From assembly GCA_020853815.1 (NCBI GenBank), contig JADYYE010000004.1, positions 1-42,997 of the forward strand: 42,997 bases of DNA, read 5' to 3'. The translations under genes were made by a program, and so were the position numbers. The stretch is from Phycisphaerales bacterium. GTDB lineage: Bacteria; Planctomycetota; Phycisphaerae; Phycisphaerales; UBA1924. Below the pieces are notes generated by a model. The model ran no database searches and was not told the DNA's origin. It worked only from the letters and a program-made list of their open reading frames with translations. The stretch's first letter is position 1, and each line of letters starts with the position of its first letter. Positions 6,999 through 16,136 of this stretch are shown here, in pieces.

Positions 6999-8150
6999 AT
7001 GACCAACGGAGACATCAAGAACACTTTGAGCCCCCTGGAGCAGGTGCGACGCAAGCACCGCGTGGGTGTGGCGCCGGCCGCGGGAACGGGCGAGGCCGCC
7101 AAGAAGGCGGGCAAGCCGGTGGTGCGCAAGCGCCTCAGCTCGGACGACGAGAAGCTGCTGAACGCGTTGATGGCGTCGGAGCAGGACTTCATCGACAGCC
7201 CGGCCTTCTATGAGAAGGCGGCCGACAACAAGATCTATGACGAGGCGCCCGACATCGCCAAGCCCGATACCTCGTGGTATCACCCGGTGATGGACGATCT
7301 GTCGGCGTCGCGCAGCCGCACGGTCAAGTCGGCGCAGCAGGTCATCCTGACGGGCGCCGAGGAGAAGGTGCTGTTCCACCAGTTCAACTACGCGCGGTAC
7401 CGCGTGTGGAAGCTTCAGCAGGACGTGTGGGCGACCGACGCCCGCCAGCCGACGCCGGAGCAGGCCGACGAGATTCTTCGTTGGCACCGCGTGTCGGAGC
7501 GGGTGCGCGAGCAGATCGCCGAGACGAACCTGGCGCTGGTGCTGGCGATGGCCAAGCGGACGCGCATGAGCGAGGTTGACTTCGCGGACCTTGTCAGCGA
7601 GGGCAACATGGCGCTCCTGCGCGCGGTCGACAAGTTCGATGCGGGGCGCGGGTACAAGTTCTCGACCTACGCCTGCCGCGCGATCTTGAAGGCGTTCAGC
7701 CGCCAGGGCATGAAGCTCAGCAAGTATCGCCAGCGCTTCCCCACGGACTTTGATCCCAAGCTCGAGCGCTCCAATTTCCTGGAGACCAAGCGGGCGGGGT
7801 TCGAGAAGGACGCGGCGGAGGAGGTCAAGCGGATTGTGCTGGACAACCGCGCGGACCTCACCGACGTGGAGCGCACCGTGATCGAGCACCGCTTCGGGCT
7901 CGAGGCGGGCGAGAATGAGAAGCCCATGACCCTCGAGCAGGTCGGGCAGATCATCGGCGTGACCAAGGAGCGCGTGCGTCAGATCCAGAACAAGGCCATG
8001 GAGAAGATCCGCCTGCAGCTGGAGGCGAACTTCCTGGGCAACCGTGCCGCGGCCGAGGCGGCGGCGGAAGCAGCGGCCCTGGAGGCCGAGCAGCAGGCGT
8101 CGCTGGAGGTCAAGACCCCCCAGCGTCCCCGCGTGCCGACGCTGAACTGA
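6999..8150 (+). CDS. RNA polymerase sigma factor, sigma-70 family, atypical
   Basis: A 383-residue sigma factor. Region 2 lies at about 172-236: N-L-A-L-V-L-A-M-A-K-R, D-L-V-S-E-G-N-M-A-L-L-R-A-V-D-K-F-D, then Y-K-F-S-T-Y-A. Region 4 lies at about 285-342 (L-T-D-V-E-R-T-V-I-E-H-R-F-G-L, then V-T-K-E-R-V-R-Q-I-Q-N-K-A-M-E-K-I-R), including a helix-turn-helix. Region 3 is not recognisable between them. After F-S-T-Y-A the usual W-W-I-R-Q-A is C-R-A-I-L-K-A, so the tryptophans used for -10 melting are missing. The tail is Ala/Glu-rich. ATG 6999 is used, with AAGGG upstream; the 50 preceding in-frame codons are not protein-like. A terminator follows at 8180. It is not the primary sigma factor by its region 2; a group 3-like alternative factor is likely. 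Confidence 0.85.
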   Translation: MTNGDIKNTLSPLEQVRRKHRVGVAPAAGTGEAAKKAGKPVVRKRLSSDDEKLLNALMASEQDFIDSPAFYEKAADNKIYDEAPDIAKPDTSWYHPVMDDLSASRSRTVKSAQQVILTGAEEKVLFHQFNYARYRVWKLQQDVWATDARQPTPEQADEILRWHRVSERVREQIAETNLALVLAMAKRTRMSEVDFADLVSEGNMALLRAVDKFDAGRGYKFSTYACRAILKAFSRQGMKLSKYRQRFPTDFDPKLERSNFLETKRAGFEKDAAEEVKRIVLDNRADLTDVERTVIEHRFGLEAGENEKPMTLEQVGQIIGVTKERVRQIQNKAMEKIRLQLEANFLGNRAAAEAAAEAAALEAEQQASLEVKTPQRPRVPTLN

Positions 8151-8179
8151 GCGCGGTTCGATATCGAGTCATACCCAAG

Positions 8180-8206
8180 GCGGGGCGAGAGATCGCCCCG
8201 CTTTTT
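8180..8206 (+). terminator. Rho-independent terminator of the sigma-factor gene
   Basis: GCGGGGCGA, loop GAGA, TCGCCCCGC, then five T: a perfect 9-bp stem beginning 29 nt after the stop codon. Confidence 0.9.
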
Positions 8207-8249
8207 CGTTGGGAGCGATGTGCTTCTCTGACCGATCCACCTGCGCACG

Positions 8250-8276
8250 AAAAAGCCGGGCACGGAGGCCCGGCTT
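8250..8276 (-). terminator. Rho-independent terminator of the 8303-10468 gene
   Basis: On the minus strand AAGCCGGGC, six-base loop, GCCCGGCTT, then T-rich (complement of A8250-A8254). The stem is 9 bp and perfect. It faces the 8180 terminator, so the two genes are terminated convergently. Confidence 0.88.
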
Positions 8277-8302
8277 GGAAGGGATGTGGAATCAACCGGT
8301 AT

Positions 8303-10468
8303 TCAACAACCTTCATCGAAGCAGAGGGCAAAGAAGTCGAAATCATCGGGGTTCACAAAGGTGTCCTCGTTGATATTCGCCGAGGGGTCTCCCGTATCAT
8401 ATGCACCGACGAAGTCGTCGTAGTCCGCTCCGTTCACGAAGCCGTCCTTGTTGAAGTCGGCGAAGCAGTACTTGGGCACCTGGAATTTCCAAGTATCCGT
8501 CCCCGCCGCGCCGGAGGGGTGGTTCTCGATGAGTTCGCTGTAGAGGCCGTTGGAACGGACAAGGTTCTTGAAAAACACGGTGCGGCGAGACTCGCCATCG
8601 AGCTTGGCATGGAAGATGATGCCGAGCATCTTCTGACCGTTCGAGTCAACGACATAGCAGCCGTCTGGTTTCCGGAAATAAAAGAACTCAGCGCTGCCGT
8701 AGCTGCGGCCGTAGGCGACTCCGCGGAGGTTGTAGGTTGTCCCTCCAGCGTACAGATTGGATGACGCCAGCATGTACTCAGTTGTAGTAGAATCGGTAAT
8801 CGTGTCGAGACGCAGGGCCTTGACACCCGAGCTTGCATTCGCGGCGGTGCGATAGACCACGCAGTATGCGGGCGAGTCCCAGAAGTTTCGGCTCAGCGAG
8901 AGAACGTACCGCCCACCCGAGGCAATCGAATCATCCCACACGACACTGGGGCTCTCGGCAACACCCCAGCCTGGGGCATGCGCCGTCGCGCCCGACGTCG
9001 ATTGGCCATTGTAAGTCTGATTGGGCGGCGCGTTATTGGAATTAATTCGACAGGCGAACTGGCTAAGCGAACTCCTGGTGTTGAAGCCTGTCGGAGCCGA
9101 CTCGATGGCCGTACCGAATTCCCAGTCATTGTTGTAGACACTCGAGCTACTCAAGCATCGCAACAGCTTGGCGCCGGCGATGTGGTTGCCCCGGAGTCCA
9201 CCGTTCTGATCGGCATCGGCACCGATGCATTGCCATCCATAGAAAATCCAACCCTGGAAAGCCGAACAGCTCGACGAATCATTGGGATCGAAGAACACGC
9301 ACCCTCCGTCGACCATGCTCGTAAAGGGAGCCCAGAGTGAGAGAGGCGAGTGGTTGATGACACGATGCCACGTTCCGAAGGGCAAGTATCCACCAAAGGT
9401 ACCGGTTGCGGACATGGATTCGGGATTCGTCCCGTCGGTATCGCAGTTGTTAATGCTGTATGCGTTCGCGTATGAAGGCACGTACCGGTTGCCCCCGCTT
9501 GCATTCAGTTGTTGACCGCCATCATAAATTGCATTTCCTTGAGCCGAAGGCTCACGATATCCAAGCCATCGGACGTTGCGGTCCCCCGAAGAAAAGGTCT
9601 CAGAGTCGCTGGGGTCCACGAAGTCGTTCACCGGCATCGAGGCCACGAACATGGCCTGGAAGCGGTTGGCCTCAAAGATGACCTGCGGAGAGCGAAGCAG
9701 GGCTTCTGAGTTCGATGTGTTGCAGTCGATAATCCTGTCCCACCAGGCGGACTCATCGAAGTCGCTTCCGTTATCGAGCGATTCCCACCACGAGTCCCAG
9801 GGAAAGATGGGGTTGAGTTTGTCGTTGTCGTTGCACGAACGCGCGGGGTCATAATGCCAGACCTTCTTGATCTGGGAGTACGTGGGAGGCGAAGAGCCAC
9901 CATAGCTCGACAGCGTCTCCGCGCGTGTCGCGGTGAAGAGGATGTGAACCTCGTCCGGGTTTGCCGGGTCGATGAAGAGATGGGGGGAGTAAAGGCCGCC
10001 GTAGATGTAGTTCACGCCTGACTGGAGGGACTTTGGCATGAGGAGCCGATCTTCATTGTCATTCGGCTTGTATGCGTCGGTGAATGCCTTCTTGTGCGTG
10101 AAGTAGTGCCTGAAGTCCTTGGTCTTGTAGATTTGGAAATTGCCAGCGCCAAGCTCATCTCAGGTGCCGGTGATGTAGTACCAGCCTTCGGACTGCGTAG
10201 AGCCCTTCACCCAGACGATGGTGGGATCGGCCATCCAAATGGGCTTGGCTGGTCCTTCCCAGTCGAGCGTGAACCCGTACTTGTCGTTCTCGCTGACCGG
10301 GGGGCAGTCCCACGACTGTCGCATCTTGACGTTCTGTGTCACGTCACCACTATTGAGGAAGTTCACACGATCGACGAGCGTACTCGTACACGTCGTCTCG
10401 GTTTGCGCAACCGAGATCGAAACGCCCATCAGCAGAGCCAGAACCGCAGATAATGAGATTTTCCGCAT
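8303..10468 (-). pseudogene. Exported dockerin-tagged protein interrupted by one in-frame TGA
   Basis: The frame runs from ATG 10468 (GAAAGGAG upstream) to the stop at 8303, 721 codons, broken only by TGA at 10162-10160 (codon 103). Both halves are in the same register with no other stop. The first part carries a signal peptide (M-R-K-I-S-L-S-A-V-L-A-L-L, ending S-V-A-Q) and the stretch E-G-W-Y-Y-I-T-G-T before the TGA; after it reads D-E-L-G-A-G-N-F-Q-I-Y-K-T-K-D-F. That junction looks like a continuous beta-propeller or glycoside-hydrolase-like strand pattern. The C-terminus is the paired EF-hand tag ending D-E-G-C. An internal ATG at 10039 has no good ribosome site. Possibilities: nonsense mutation, sequencing error, or UGA recoding. 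I recognise no catalytic motif. Confidence 0.7.
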
Positions 10469-10527
10469 CGCAGCTCCTTTCGGGAAGAACCCCACGATGA
10501 AGCTGCAAATCATAGGGTAGCCAAATC

Positions 10528-10556
10528 ATCGTAATCAATGATTCACCCCATTTCAA
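10528..10556 (-). promoter_or_regulatory. Candidate promoter of the TGA-interrupted gene
   Basis: On the minus strand TTGAAA (10556-10551) and TACGAT (10533-10528) are spaced by exactly 17 bp, in an AT-richer patch, about 60 nt upstream of ATG 10468. Confidence 0.55.
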
Positions 10557-10582
10557 TTCTAAATGCTTGTAACTGCTATAGT

Positions 10583-11353
10583 TTACGAACGAATGTAGCT
10601 CTCAAATATCCTTGCCGCGTCGCGGGTGTGCTCCCAGAAGAAGGGATTCTTCTGGACCACGCACTCGACGGGCGCATCGCCCGGCGTGGGCTTCTTGAAG
10701 AGCGTGAAGCAATCGACGAGGTGCTCATAGCCCCAGGGCACGATCTCCTGATATACGGCCGCGAGCCCGGCGGTGCGGCAATCCTCGCGGAACGCAGCGG
10801 CCGACATCGTGACGCCGCGCCACTGTGTGTTCTCGATGCGCGGCTGTTTGGTCGCGGGATCGACAAACTCCGCGAAGTTGGAGTGGTGGATGAGCCCGAA
10901 CGCGCCGGGACGCATCTTGTGGGCGAGTTGAGCGGCGTAGGCCTGCATGACATCTCGCTCGCAGTGAACAAGTGAGTGCCAGCTGAAGACGAAGTCGACG
11001 GCATCGTTTGGCACGGCCTCGAGCGACTTGCCGTCGTTGACCACGTACTGCATGTCCTTCTCGCCGAAGACCTTTCGGCAGTGATCGATGCAGTTGGGTG
11101 TGAGATCGACGAGGATCATGCGCTCGCAGAGGGGGCGCAACAAGCGGGTCCACAGGCCGTAGCCGGGCGCGAGCTCGAGGATGGTGCCGGTGGGGAGGAA
11201 ATCGCGGAGTCGCGGGTAGACGGCGGCGTACCAGGCACGCTCGACGCTGGGCTTGCCGTAGCCCGTCGGGGAATAGCCAGCGGTCCACTCTTCGCCTTTG
11301 CCGGACCAGTCGTAGGAGCTCCAGTACTTGACGTTTTCCGTGGTGGTGGGCAT
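10583..11353 (-). CDS. SAM-dependent methyltransferase, class I
   Basis: A 256-residue protein with a Rossmann-type methyltransferase fold. Motif I is I-L-E-L-A-P-G-Y-G-L-W-T-R (58-70), the acidic residue ending strand 2 is D83 (M-I-L-V-D-L-T), and the later F-V-F-S-W-H-S-L-V-H-C segment is motif IV/V-like. This family transfers a methyl group from S-adenosylmethionine; the acceptor cannot be read from the sequence. The N-terminal W-S-S-Y-D-W-S-G-K-G-E-E-W motif resembles methyltransferases of surface-glycan or secondary-metabolite loci, but no such cluster surrounds it. AAGGAG precedes ATG 11353. Stands alone, downstream of a gene-poor region. Confidence 0.8.
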   Translation of the reverse strand: MPTTTENVKYWSSYDWSGKGEEWTAGYSPTGYGKPSVERAWYAAVYPRLRDFLPTGTILELAPGYGLWTRLLRPLCERMILVDLTPNCIDHCRKVFGEKDMQYVVNDGKSLEAVPNDAVDFVFSWHSLVHCERDVMQAYAAQLAHKMRPGAFGLIHHSNFAEFVDPATKQPRIENTQWRGVTMSAAAFREDCRTAGLAAVYQEIVPWGYEHLVDCFTLFKKPTPGDAPVECVVQKNPFFWEHTRDAARIFESYIRS

Positions 11354-11431
11354 GGGGTGACTCCTTGGAGTTTGGGGACTGTACGCGCGTGAGAGCGGGC
11401 TCGCTTGGAGTTGAGCCGTGTGGAGCGCCCA

Positions 11432-11459
11432 GGCAATGGGCCATAGGGAATGGGCAATG
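11432..11459. repeat. Heptamer tandem array (GGCAATG type)
   Basis: Units GGCAATG, GGCCATA, GGGAATG, GGCAATG, 7-bp period, intergenic. Same family as 20124 and 23660. Confidence 0.6.
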
Positions 11460-11914
11460 GGAACCTCTGAACAATTCGAGTTCAGCCGCGAGGTCCGCTT
11501 CCAGTGGGCTGAAAAACCGCCTCGGAGAGGCGGGCCACCAAATACTCAGTGGTTCCAATGGGCAGACGCGCCACTTGGAGTGAAACCCTTGCGGCCGTTT
11601 GAAAGCGCAAGCGGGCATGATTGGGTTTTGGATGGGGCTGGCGCGAAGCTGGTCGATGCGACGCTGTGGACGATCGGTGGAATGTTGAGAGCCACAGGTG
11701 GGGCGATCGGCGGTAAATGCGCTTTTGGTCCGGAATTCAATGGCCGGGAGAGGGTTGGCTGGCAAGGATTTCCTGACCGGGGGACATGAGCAGGAAGGCA
11801 GGACGGCCAAGGCCGAATTGCTGGAGTTCGTTGGGAACCGGTTTGAACATGCTTGCGAAGAGATTCATGTCCTGATCCCGCCGGTGGTGTAGAGCGGAAT
11901 CAGTGTGTGCTCCG

Positions 11915-11949
11915 AGACCCCCGAACCCTCCGGGGGTCTTGTTGTTTTT
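11915..11949 (+). terminator. Orphan Rho-independent terminator
   Basis: AGACCCCCG, seven-base loop, CGGGGGTCT, followed by TTGTTGTTTTT. The 9-bp stem with U-rich tail is on the plus strand, yet no plus-strand gene ends just upstream, which suggests an unannotated small RNA or short ORF. Confidence 0.75.
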
Positions 11950-11955
11950 GGGGAG

Positions 11956-12011
11956 CAGCGACACAGCGAAACAGGGGATCAGCGAGGCAGCGAGAAAGCG
12001 AGGCAGGGGAA
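11956..12011. repeat. Octamer tandem array (CAGCGARR, 7 units)
   Basis: Plus strand units CAGCGACA, CAGCGAAA, CAGGGGAT, CAGCGAGG, CAGCGAGA, AAGCGAGG, CAGGGGAA at an exact 8-bp period. Begins just after the 11915 terminator. Confidence 0.7.
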
Positions 12012-12166
12012 GGCGCGCTGTCCCATGCGGTCGGGCTCCTGAGGGCCGGGCCAACGCGAGCGTTCACGCGTCGATTGAAGCTCGAGAGTCCCGGCTGTCA
12101 GCACCGGAGTCTGAGCCTTGCGGACCGGTGTATTCCGAGCCGGGGCATTGCGGGTAGAGTGGCTAC

Positions 12167-12598
12167 GTGGGCACCAGCGATGCGCAAGAAGGCAGGGCGA
12201 CCGGGCCGCGACGATGCAGCAAGTGCGGCTATGACCTCGCGGGCATCGGTGACGCGAAGGTGTGCCCGGAATGCGAGTGGGAGATCGCGAAAGAACACCC
12301 CGACGAGGAGCGGTCGAGGTTCTTATTCCAATTCTTATTTGCGTTGACGGTGGTCAATCTGCTGCTCGCGTTTCTCTTGGTTCCGGCCTGGAAGTCTTCC
12401 CGACCTGTTTCGCGCCGTGAGGTGTTGATCTCCGCAATGATGACGCTCTGCACTGTGCCGGTCTGGATCGTCGCTTTTCGCTCTCGGGATCGCTTCGGCG
12501 GATTCCCTTGGATTGCGGTCAAGACCTGGCCGCTGGTGTGGCTGGCGTGCGGCGTGGTGGTGCTGGGGACGCGCTGGCTGCTGGGGTTCTGGCCGTGA
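12167..12598 (+). CDS. Small membrane protein with N-terminal zinc ribbon
   Basis: A 143-residue protein. The ribbon is C17-x-x-C20 (C-S-K-C-G-Y-D-L-A-G) and C33-x-x-C36 (C-P-E-C-E-W-E-I), 12 residues apart. It is followed by three predicted membrane helices near 53-73, 85-105 and 120-140. GTG 12167 is the likely start; no strong ribosome site is seen. The same C-x-x-C-x-Y-D/N-L ribbon heads the proteins at 4216 and 30803. A second small membrane protein follows after 87 nt on the same strand. Function unknown. Confidence 0.68.
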   Translation: MGTSDAQEGRATGPRRCSKCGYDLAGIGDAKVCPECEWEIAKEHPDEERSRFLFQFLFALTVVNLLLAFLLVPAWKSSRPVSRREVLISAMMTLCTVPVWIVAFRSRDRFGGFPWIAVKTWPLVWLACGVVVLGTRWLLGFWP

Positions 12599-12685
12599 GT
12601 GACGAAGGGCTCGCGTGGCACGGGCACGTTGCGTTAGTTCGCGTTCGACTTATCGTGGGGCCATTGCCGGTTGGGAACTCTGGAC

Positions 12686-13009
12686 ATGAGCACGACGAGG
12701 CCGAACATCGGTAGGTCGCGATCATCGTGGCTGGTGCACGTGATCGGTGTGCTTCTGGCGCTCACGATGCTGGGCTTGATGGCGCGGGCCGCGACGAACA
12801 CGGCGATGTGGTGGGGAATCGACGGCATGGTGCTCGCGACCAGCGTGGTGATGGGCGGATTCGCGTGGTTTGCACGCTCGGGCGGCAAGGACGCAGCCGA
12901 CTGGCGCGCGTCGCTGGTATCGATGGGCGTGGTGTGGGTGCTTCTCTTGCTGGCGTGGATCGCGTATGTGGTGTTTGAGGTGCTGTTGGCTCTCGCAGGG
13001 TGGATGTAA
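12686..13009 (+). CDS. Small multi-pass membrane protein, unknown function
   Basis: A 107-residue hydrophobic protein with about three membrane spans: W-L-V-H-V-I-G-V-L-L-A-L (near 16-35), G-M-V-L-A-T-S-V-V-M-G-G (near 47-62) and V-V-W-V-L-L-L-L-A-W-I-A-Y-V (near 82-100). A short hydrophilic loop R-S-G-G-K-D-A-A-D-W-R lies before the last span. ATG 12686 is preferred over an in-frame TTG five codons earlier. No recognisable family; possibly linked to the zinc-ribbon protein just upstream. Confidence 0.55.
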   Translation: MSTTRPNIGRSRSSWLVHVIGVLLALTMLGLMARAATNTAMWWGIDGMVLATSVVMGGFAWFARSGGKDAADWRASLVSMGVVWVLLLLAWIAYVVFEVLLALAGWM

Positions 13010-13071
13010 GTGAAGGACCGGGAGCGAAGAGCACCGGAGTCGCAAGGCCGACTTCGGTGGCACGCTGGAGC

Positions 13072-13103
13072 GAATCGCCAAGTTGTCCAATCGCCAAATG
13101 AAG
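13072..13103. repeat. Degenerate octamer array 3' of mutS
   Basis: Plus strand units GAATCGCC, AAGTTGTC, CAATCGCC, AAATGAAG. On the minus strand it reads GGCGATTG/GGCGATTC and begins about 15 nt after the mutS stop. Weak, but it resembles the GCGAAGTG arrays at 421 and 2173. Confidence 0.4.
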
Positions 13104-13118
13104 AGACGAGCGCGACGA

Positions 13119-15887
13119 TCACGTCGAGGGGGGAGACTCGGCGGCGTCGGCGGCGTCCTTGAGCCTGCGGAGGGTGTCGAAGGCCTGGAGCGGCGTGAGC
13201 GATTCGATCTTCAGCTCACGGAGCTGATCGACCGCGGGGTGCTCCAGGTATGTCGTAAAGAGCGGGAGCTGCGTCGTCTCGAGCGCGGGGCGCTTGCGGC
13301 GGCCCGACGCTCCCGGAACTGCCGCGTTGCTCGGCGCATCGGGCACGTTTGACGCATCGGGGACGCAGGTTGTTTCGGGGCCGGCGGAGTGTGAGACGGC
13401 GAGCGAGGCGAGCACTTCGCGGGCGCGTTCGACGACGGGGAGGGGGAGGCCGGCGAGGCGTGCGACGTGGATGCCGTAGGAGCGATCGGTGCGCCCGGGG
13501 AGGATGCGATGGAGGAAGACGATCTGGGCGTGGGGATCGCCTGTGGGCCACTCGCGGACCTCGACGTGGAGGTTTCGGACGCGCCCGGGGAGTCGTTCTT
13601 CGAGCGAGGTGAGCTCGTGGTAGTGGGTGGCGAAGAGGGCGCGCGGTGCGTTCGGGGCGGCGAGGTGCTCGGCGATGGCCCAGGCCAGAGAGAGGCCGTC
13701 GAGCGTGCTAGTGCCGCGCCCGATCTCGTCGAGCACGACGAGGGAGCGTGGGCCGGCGTGGTGGAGGATGTTGGCGGTCTCGGTCATCTCGACCATGAAG
13801 GTTGATTGGCCGGCGTGGAGTGCGTCGTCGGCGCCGATGCGGGTGAAGATGCGATCGCAGAGGCCGATCGTCGCGCGATCGGCGGGGACGAACGAGCCGA
13901 CGTGGGCGAGGAGGGTGATGAGGGCGACCTGGCGGATGTAGGTTGATTTGCCGGCCATGTTCGGGCCGGTGATGAGGGCGAGGCGTGCTTCGCGATCGCC
14001 GAGGGTGGCGTCGTTGGGGACGAACTCGGTGGCGAGGAGTTCTTCGAGCACGGGGTGACGCCCGGAGTGGATGTCGAGGACGGGGTCTTCGGTGAGGTCG
14101 GGGCGGACCCAGGAGCGGCGGACGGCGCGGTCGGCGAGGGCCGCGAGCGCGTCGAGCTCGGCGACGACGCCGGCGAAGTTTGTGATCGCGGGGAGCGTGG
14201 CGAGGGCGCGGGTGCAGAGCTCGTCGAAGAGCTCGCGTTCGCGATCGATGGCGCGGGCCTGGGCGCCGGTGATCTTAGATTCGAGTTCGCGGAGCGCGGG
14301 TGTGCTGTAGCGCTCGGCGTTCTTGAGTGTCTGCACACGCGTGAGGACGGCGGGGTTGGCGCGGGCCTGGGCCGCGGTGAGCTCGATGTAGTAGCCGAAG
14401 ACCTTGTTATAACCGACTTTCAGGCCGGGGATGTTGAGGTCGCGGGCGAGTTCTTCTTGATAGCGGGCGAGGAACTGTGTGCTGTTGGACTGGAGTTCCT
14501 TGGCTTCGTCGAGGGGAGCGTCGAATCCCGGGCGGAACAGGCCGCCCTCGCGCAGGTGCGCGGGTGGCGCATCGACGCAGCGGGCCAGGATGTCGGAGGC
14601 CAGGGGCGAGAGAGCCTGGCGCGAGGCGGCGAGGCGCGTCGCGGCGTCCTGGAACGCGGGCGTGGCGCCGATGGTGTCGAGGAGCTTCTCGAGCTGCGCC
14701 AGCGAGCGGCCCAGCGCGACGAGGTCGCGCGGCGTGGCGCGGGCGACGGCGACGCGGCCCGCGATGCGCGCGACGTCCTGGACCTCGGAGAGCTGGGCCC
14801 GCAGATCGTCGGCGAGGCGGCGCTCGTTTACGAGCGCCGCGACGCAGGCCTGGCGCGACTGGAGCGTCGAGAGCACGCGGAGCGGGCGCACGAACCAGTC
14901 GCGGAGGAGTCGTTTGCCCATCGCGGTGCGGCAACCCCCGGGCCCGCTGAGGAACAGGCCGAGCAGCGAGCCCTCGGGCGATTGGGAGCGCATGGTGCGC
15001 TCGATTTCAAGGGCGCGGAGGGAGACGGCGTCGATCGTCAGTGTGTCGGCGGGGCTCTCGCGGCGCGGCGGCGCGAGGTGCGAGAGCGTGGCGCGCGGGA
15101 GCTTGATCGCGACGGTGCTCTGCTCGTCGAGCGTCGCGGTCTGGGTCTGCTTGAGGTAATCGAGCACGGCGCCGGCGGCGGGGATGGCGGGATCGTCGTC
15201 GCGCAGGCCGAAGCCCGCGAGCGTGGAGACGCCGAAATGTTCGAGGAGCGCGCGGCGCGCGTCGTCCATGCGGAAGAGCCACGCGGGGCGCGGCGTGCCG
15301 GCGAGCGAGAGTGCGTTGAGCACGCGCTTCACGCGTACAGGGACGGAAGAGCCCGTGTCGGCGTAAAGGACTTCGCTCACGCCGCGGCGGACGAGTTCGT
15401 CGATGATGGTGTCGTGCGTGACGTCGGCGAAGACGAGCGAGCCGGTGGAGGCCTCGACGACTGCGAGGGACGCGGGCGAGTCGTCGCCCTCGCCGGTGAA
15501 GCAGAGGGCGGCGAGGGTGACGGCGGCGTCGTTTTCGAGGAGCGTGTCGTCGACGAGCGTGCCGGGCGTGACGACGCGGGTCACGGCGCGCGCGACGATG
15601 CCCTTGGCCTCCTTGGGATCCTGGACCTGGTCGGCGACGGCGACGCGGAAGCCCTGGCGGATCAGGCGGCGGAGGTAGACCTCGAGCTGGTGATAGGGCA
15701 TGCCGGCCATGGGCACGCCGGCGCTGCGCTGCGTGAGCGTCAGGCCGATCGCCTTGCTGACGACGACGGCGTCCTGGTCGAACATCTCGTAGAAATCGCC
15801 CATGCGGAAGAGGAGGATGCAGCCCGGGAACTTCTGCTTGAAGCGGGCGTACTGCTGCATCGCGGGCGTTTCGCGGGGGTCGGCCAT
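13119..15887 (-). CDS. mutS: DNA mismatch repair protein MutS
   Basis: A 922-residue MutS1. The mismatch-reading F-x-E motif is F32-Y-E34 in G-D-F-Y-E-M-F. The ATPase has Walker A G-P-N-M-A-G-K-S-T (641-649), Walker B with D720-E721 (V-V-L-D-E-I-G-R-G-T-S-T) and A-T-H-Y-H-E-L-T after it. Core and clamp domains lie between. Length is slightly above the usual ~850-880. MutS binds mispaired DNA and recruits MutL; mutL is not in the window. ATG 15887 is chosen from the conserved T-P-A-M-Q-Q-Y start; 64 extra in-frame codons upstream are not MutS-like. A long open frame antisense to it (14055-15929) is a composition artefact. Confidence 0.95.
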   Translation of the reverse strand: MADPRETPAMQQYARFKQKFPGCILLFRMGDFYEMFDQDAVVVSKAIGLTLTQRSAGVPMAGMPYHQLEVYLRRLIRQGFRVAVADQVQDPKEAKGIVARAVTRVVTPGTLVDDTLLENDAAVTLAALCFTGEGDDSPASLAVVEASTGSLVFADVTHDTIIDELVRRGVSEVLYADTGSSVPVRVKRVLNALSLAGTPRPAWLFRMDDARRALLEHFGVSTLAGFGLRDDDPAIPAAGAVLDYLKQTQTATLDEQSTVAIKLPRATLSHLAPPRRESPADTLTIDAVSLRALEIERTMRSQSPEGSLLGLFLSGPGGCRTAMGKRLLRDWFVRPLRVLSTLQSRQACVAALVNERRLADDLRAQLSEVQDVARIAGRVAVARATPRDLVALGRSLAQLEKLLDTIGATPAFQDAATRLAASRQALSPLASDILARCVDAPPAHLREGGLFRPGFDAPLDEAKELQSNSTQFLARYQEELARDLNIPGLKVGYNKVFGYYIELTAAQARANPAVLTRVQTLKNAERYSTPALRELESKITGAQARAIDRERELFDELCTRALATLPAITNFAGVVAELDALAALADRAVRRSWVRPDLTEDPVLDIHSGRHPVLEELLATEFVPNDATLGDREARLALITGPNMAGKSTYIRQVALITLLAHVGSFVPADRATIGLCDRIFTRIGADDALHAGQSTFMVEMTETANILHHAGPRSLVVLDEIGRGTSTLDGLSLAWAIAEHLAAPNAPRALFATHYHELTSLEERLPGRVRNLHVEVREWPTGDPHAQIVFLHRILPGRTDRSYGIHVARLAGLPLPVVERAREVLASLAVSHSAGPETTCVPDASNVPDAPSNAAVPGASGRRKRPALETTQLPLFTTYLEHPAVDQLRELKIESLTPLQAFDTLRRLKDAADAAESPPST

Positions 15888-16136
15888 TGGGTGTTCAGGA
15901 TACGGGCGGCGGGCGGCGCGAGGAAGTGACGTGCCGCGGAGGATGGGCGGTCGGGTTGAAGGCGGCCCTTGATCAAGGGGACGGCGTGCCCGTCCGAACA
16001 GACCCCGGTCCTTGTTCGTTTGGGCGAGTTCGCGGCGAAGGGCGGGTGGGCGGGCGTGCAAATTCTCTTGTCTGCGCACGGGCGACCGGTAGTCTGTCTA
16101 CCTTCGATCGTTCTTGAACCGCACGGAGCTCTCTGC

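Larger units (their letters stand above)
11354..12166. other. Gene-poor region with orphan terminator
   Basis: An 813-bp gap with no confident coding gene. It holds a heptamer array (11432), an octamer array (11956) and a plus-strand terminator (11915). Weak candidates next to the terminator: a 29-codon plus-strand frame at 11787-11876 (GGGGGA before its ATG, rich in K/R) and a 43-codon minus-strand frame at 11868-11737 (M-N-L-F-A-S-M-F). Neither can be shown to be real. Confidence 0.45.

Noticed and set aside
10120-10162. Selenocysteine insertion element after the in-frame TGA
   Set aside because: Only a 4-5-bp imperfect stem can be drawn, and the protein context is not a redox site. Kept as an open question rather than a feature.
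11418-11789. 123-residue plus-strand frame
   Set aside because: It begins inside a heptamer array, has mixed codon use and no recognisable motif; not strong enough to call.
14055-15929. 624-residue open frame antisense to mutS
   Set aside because: mutS is certain on the other strand. The frame has E/R/G-rich composition with no motif and arises from GC-rich codon positions.
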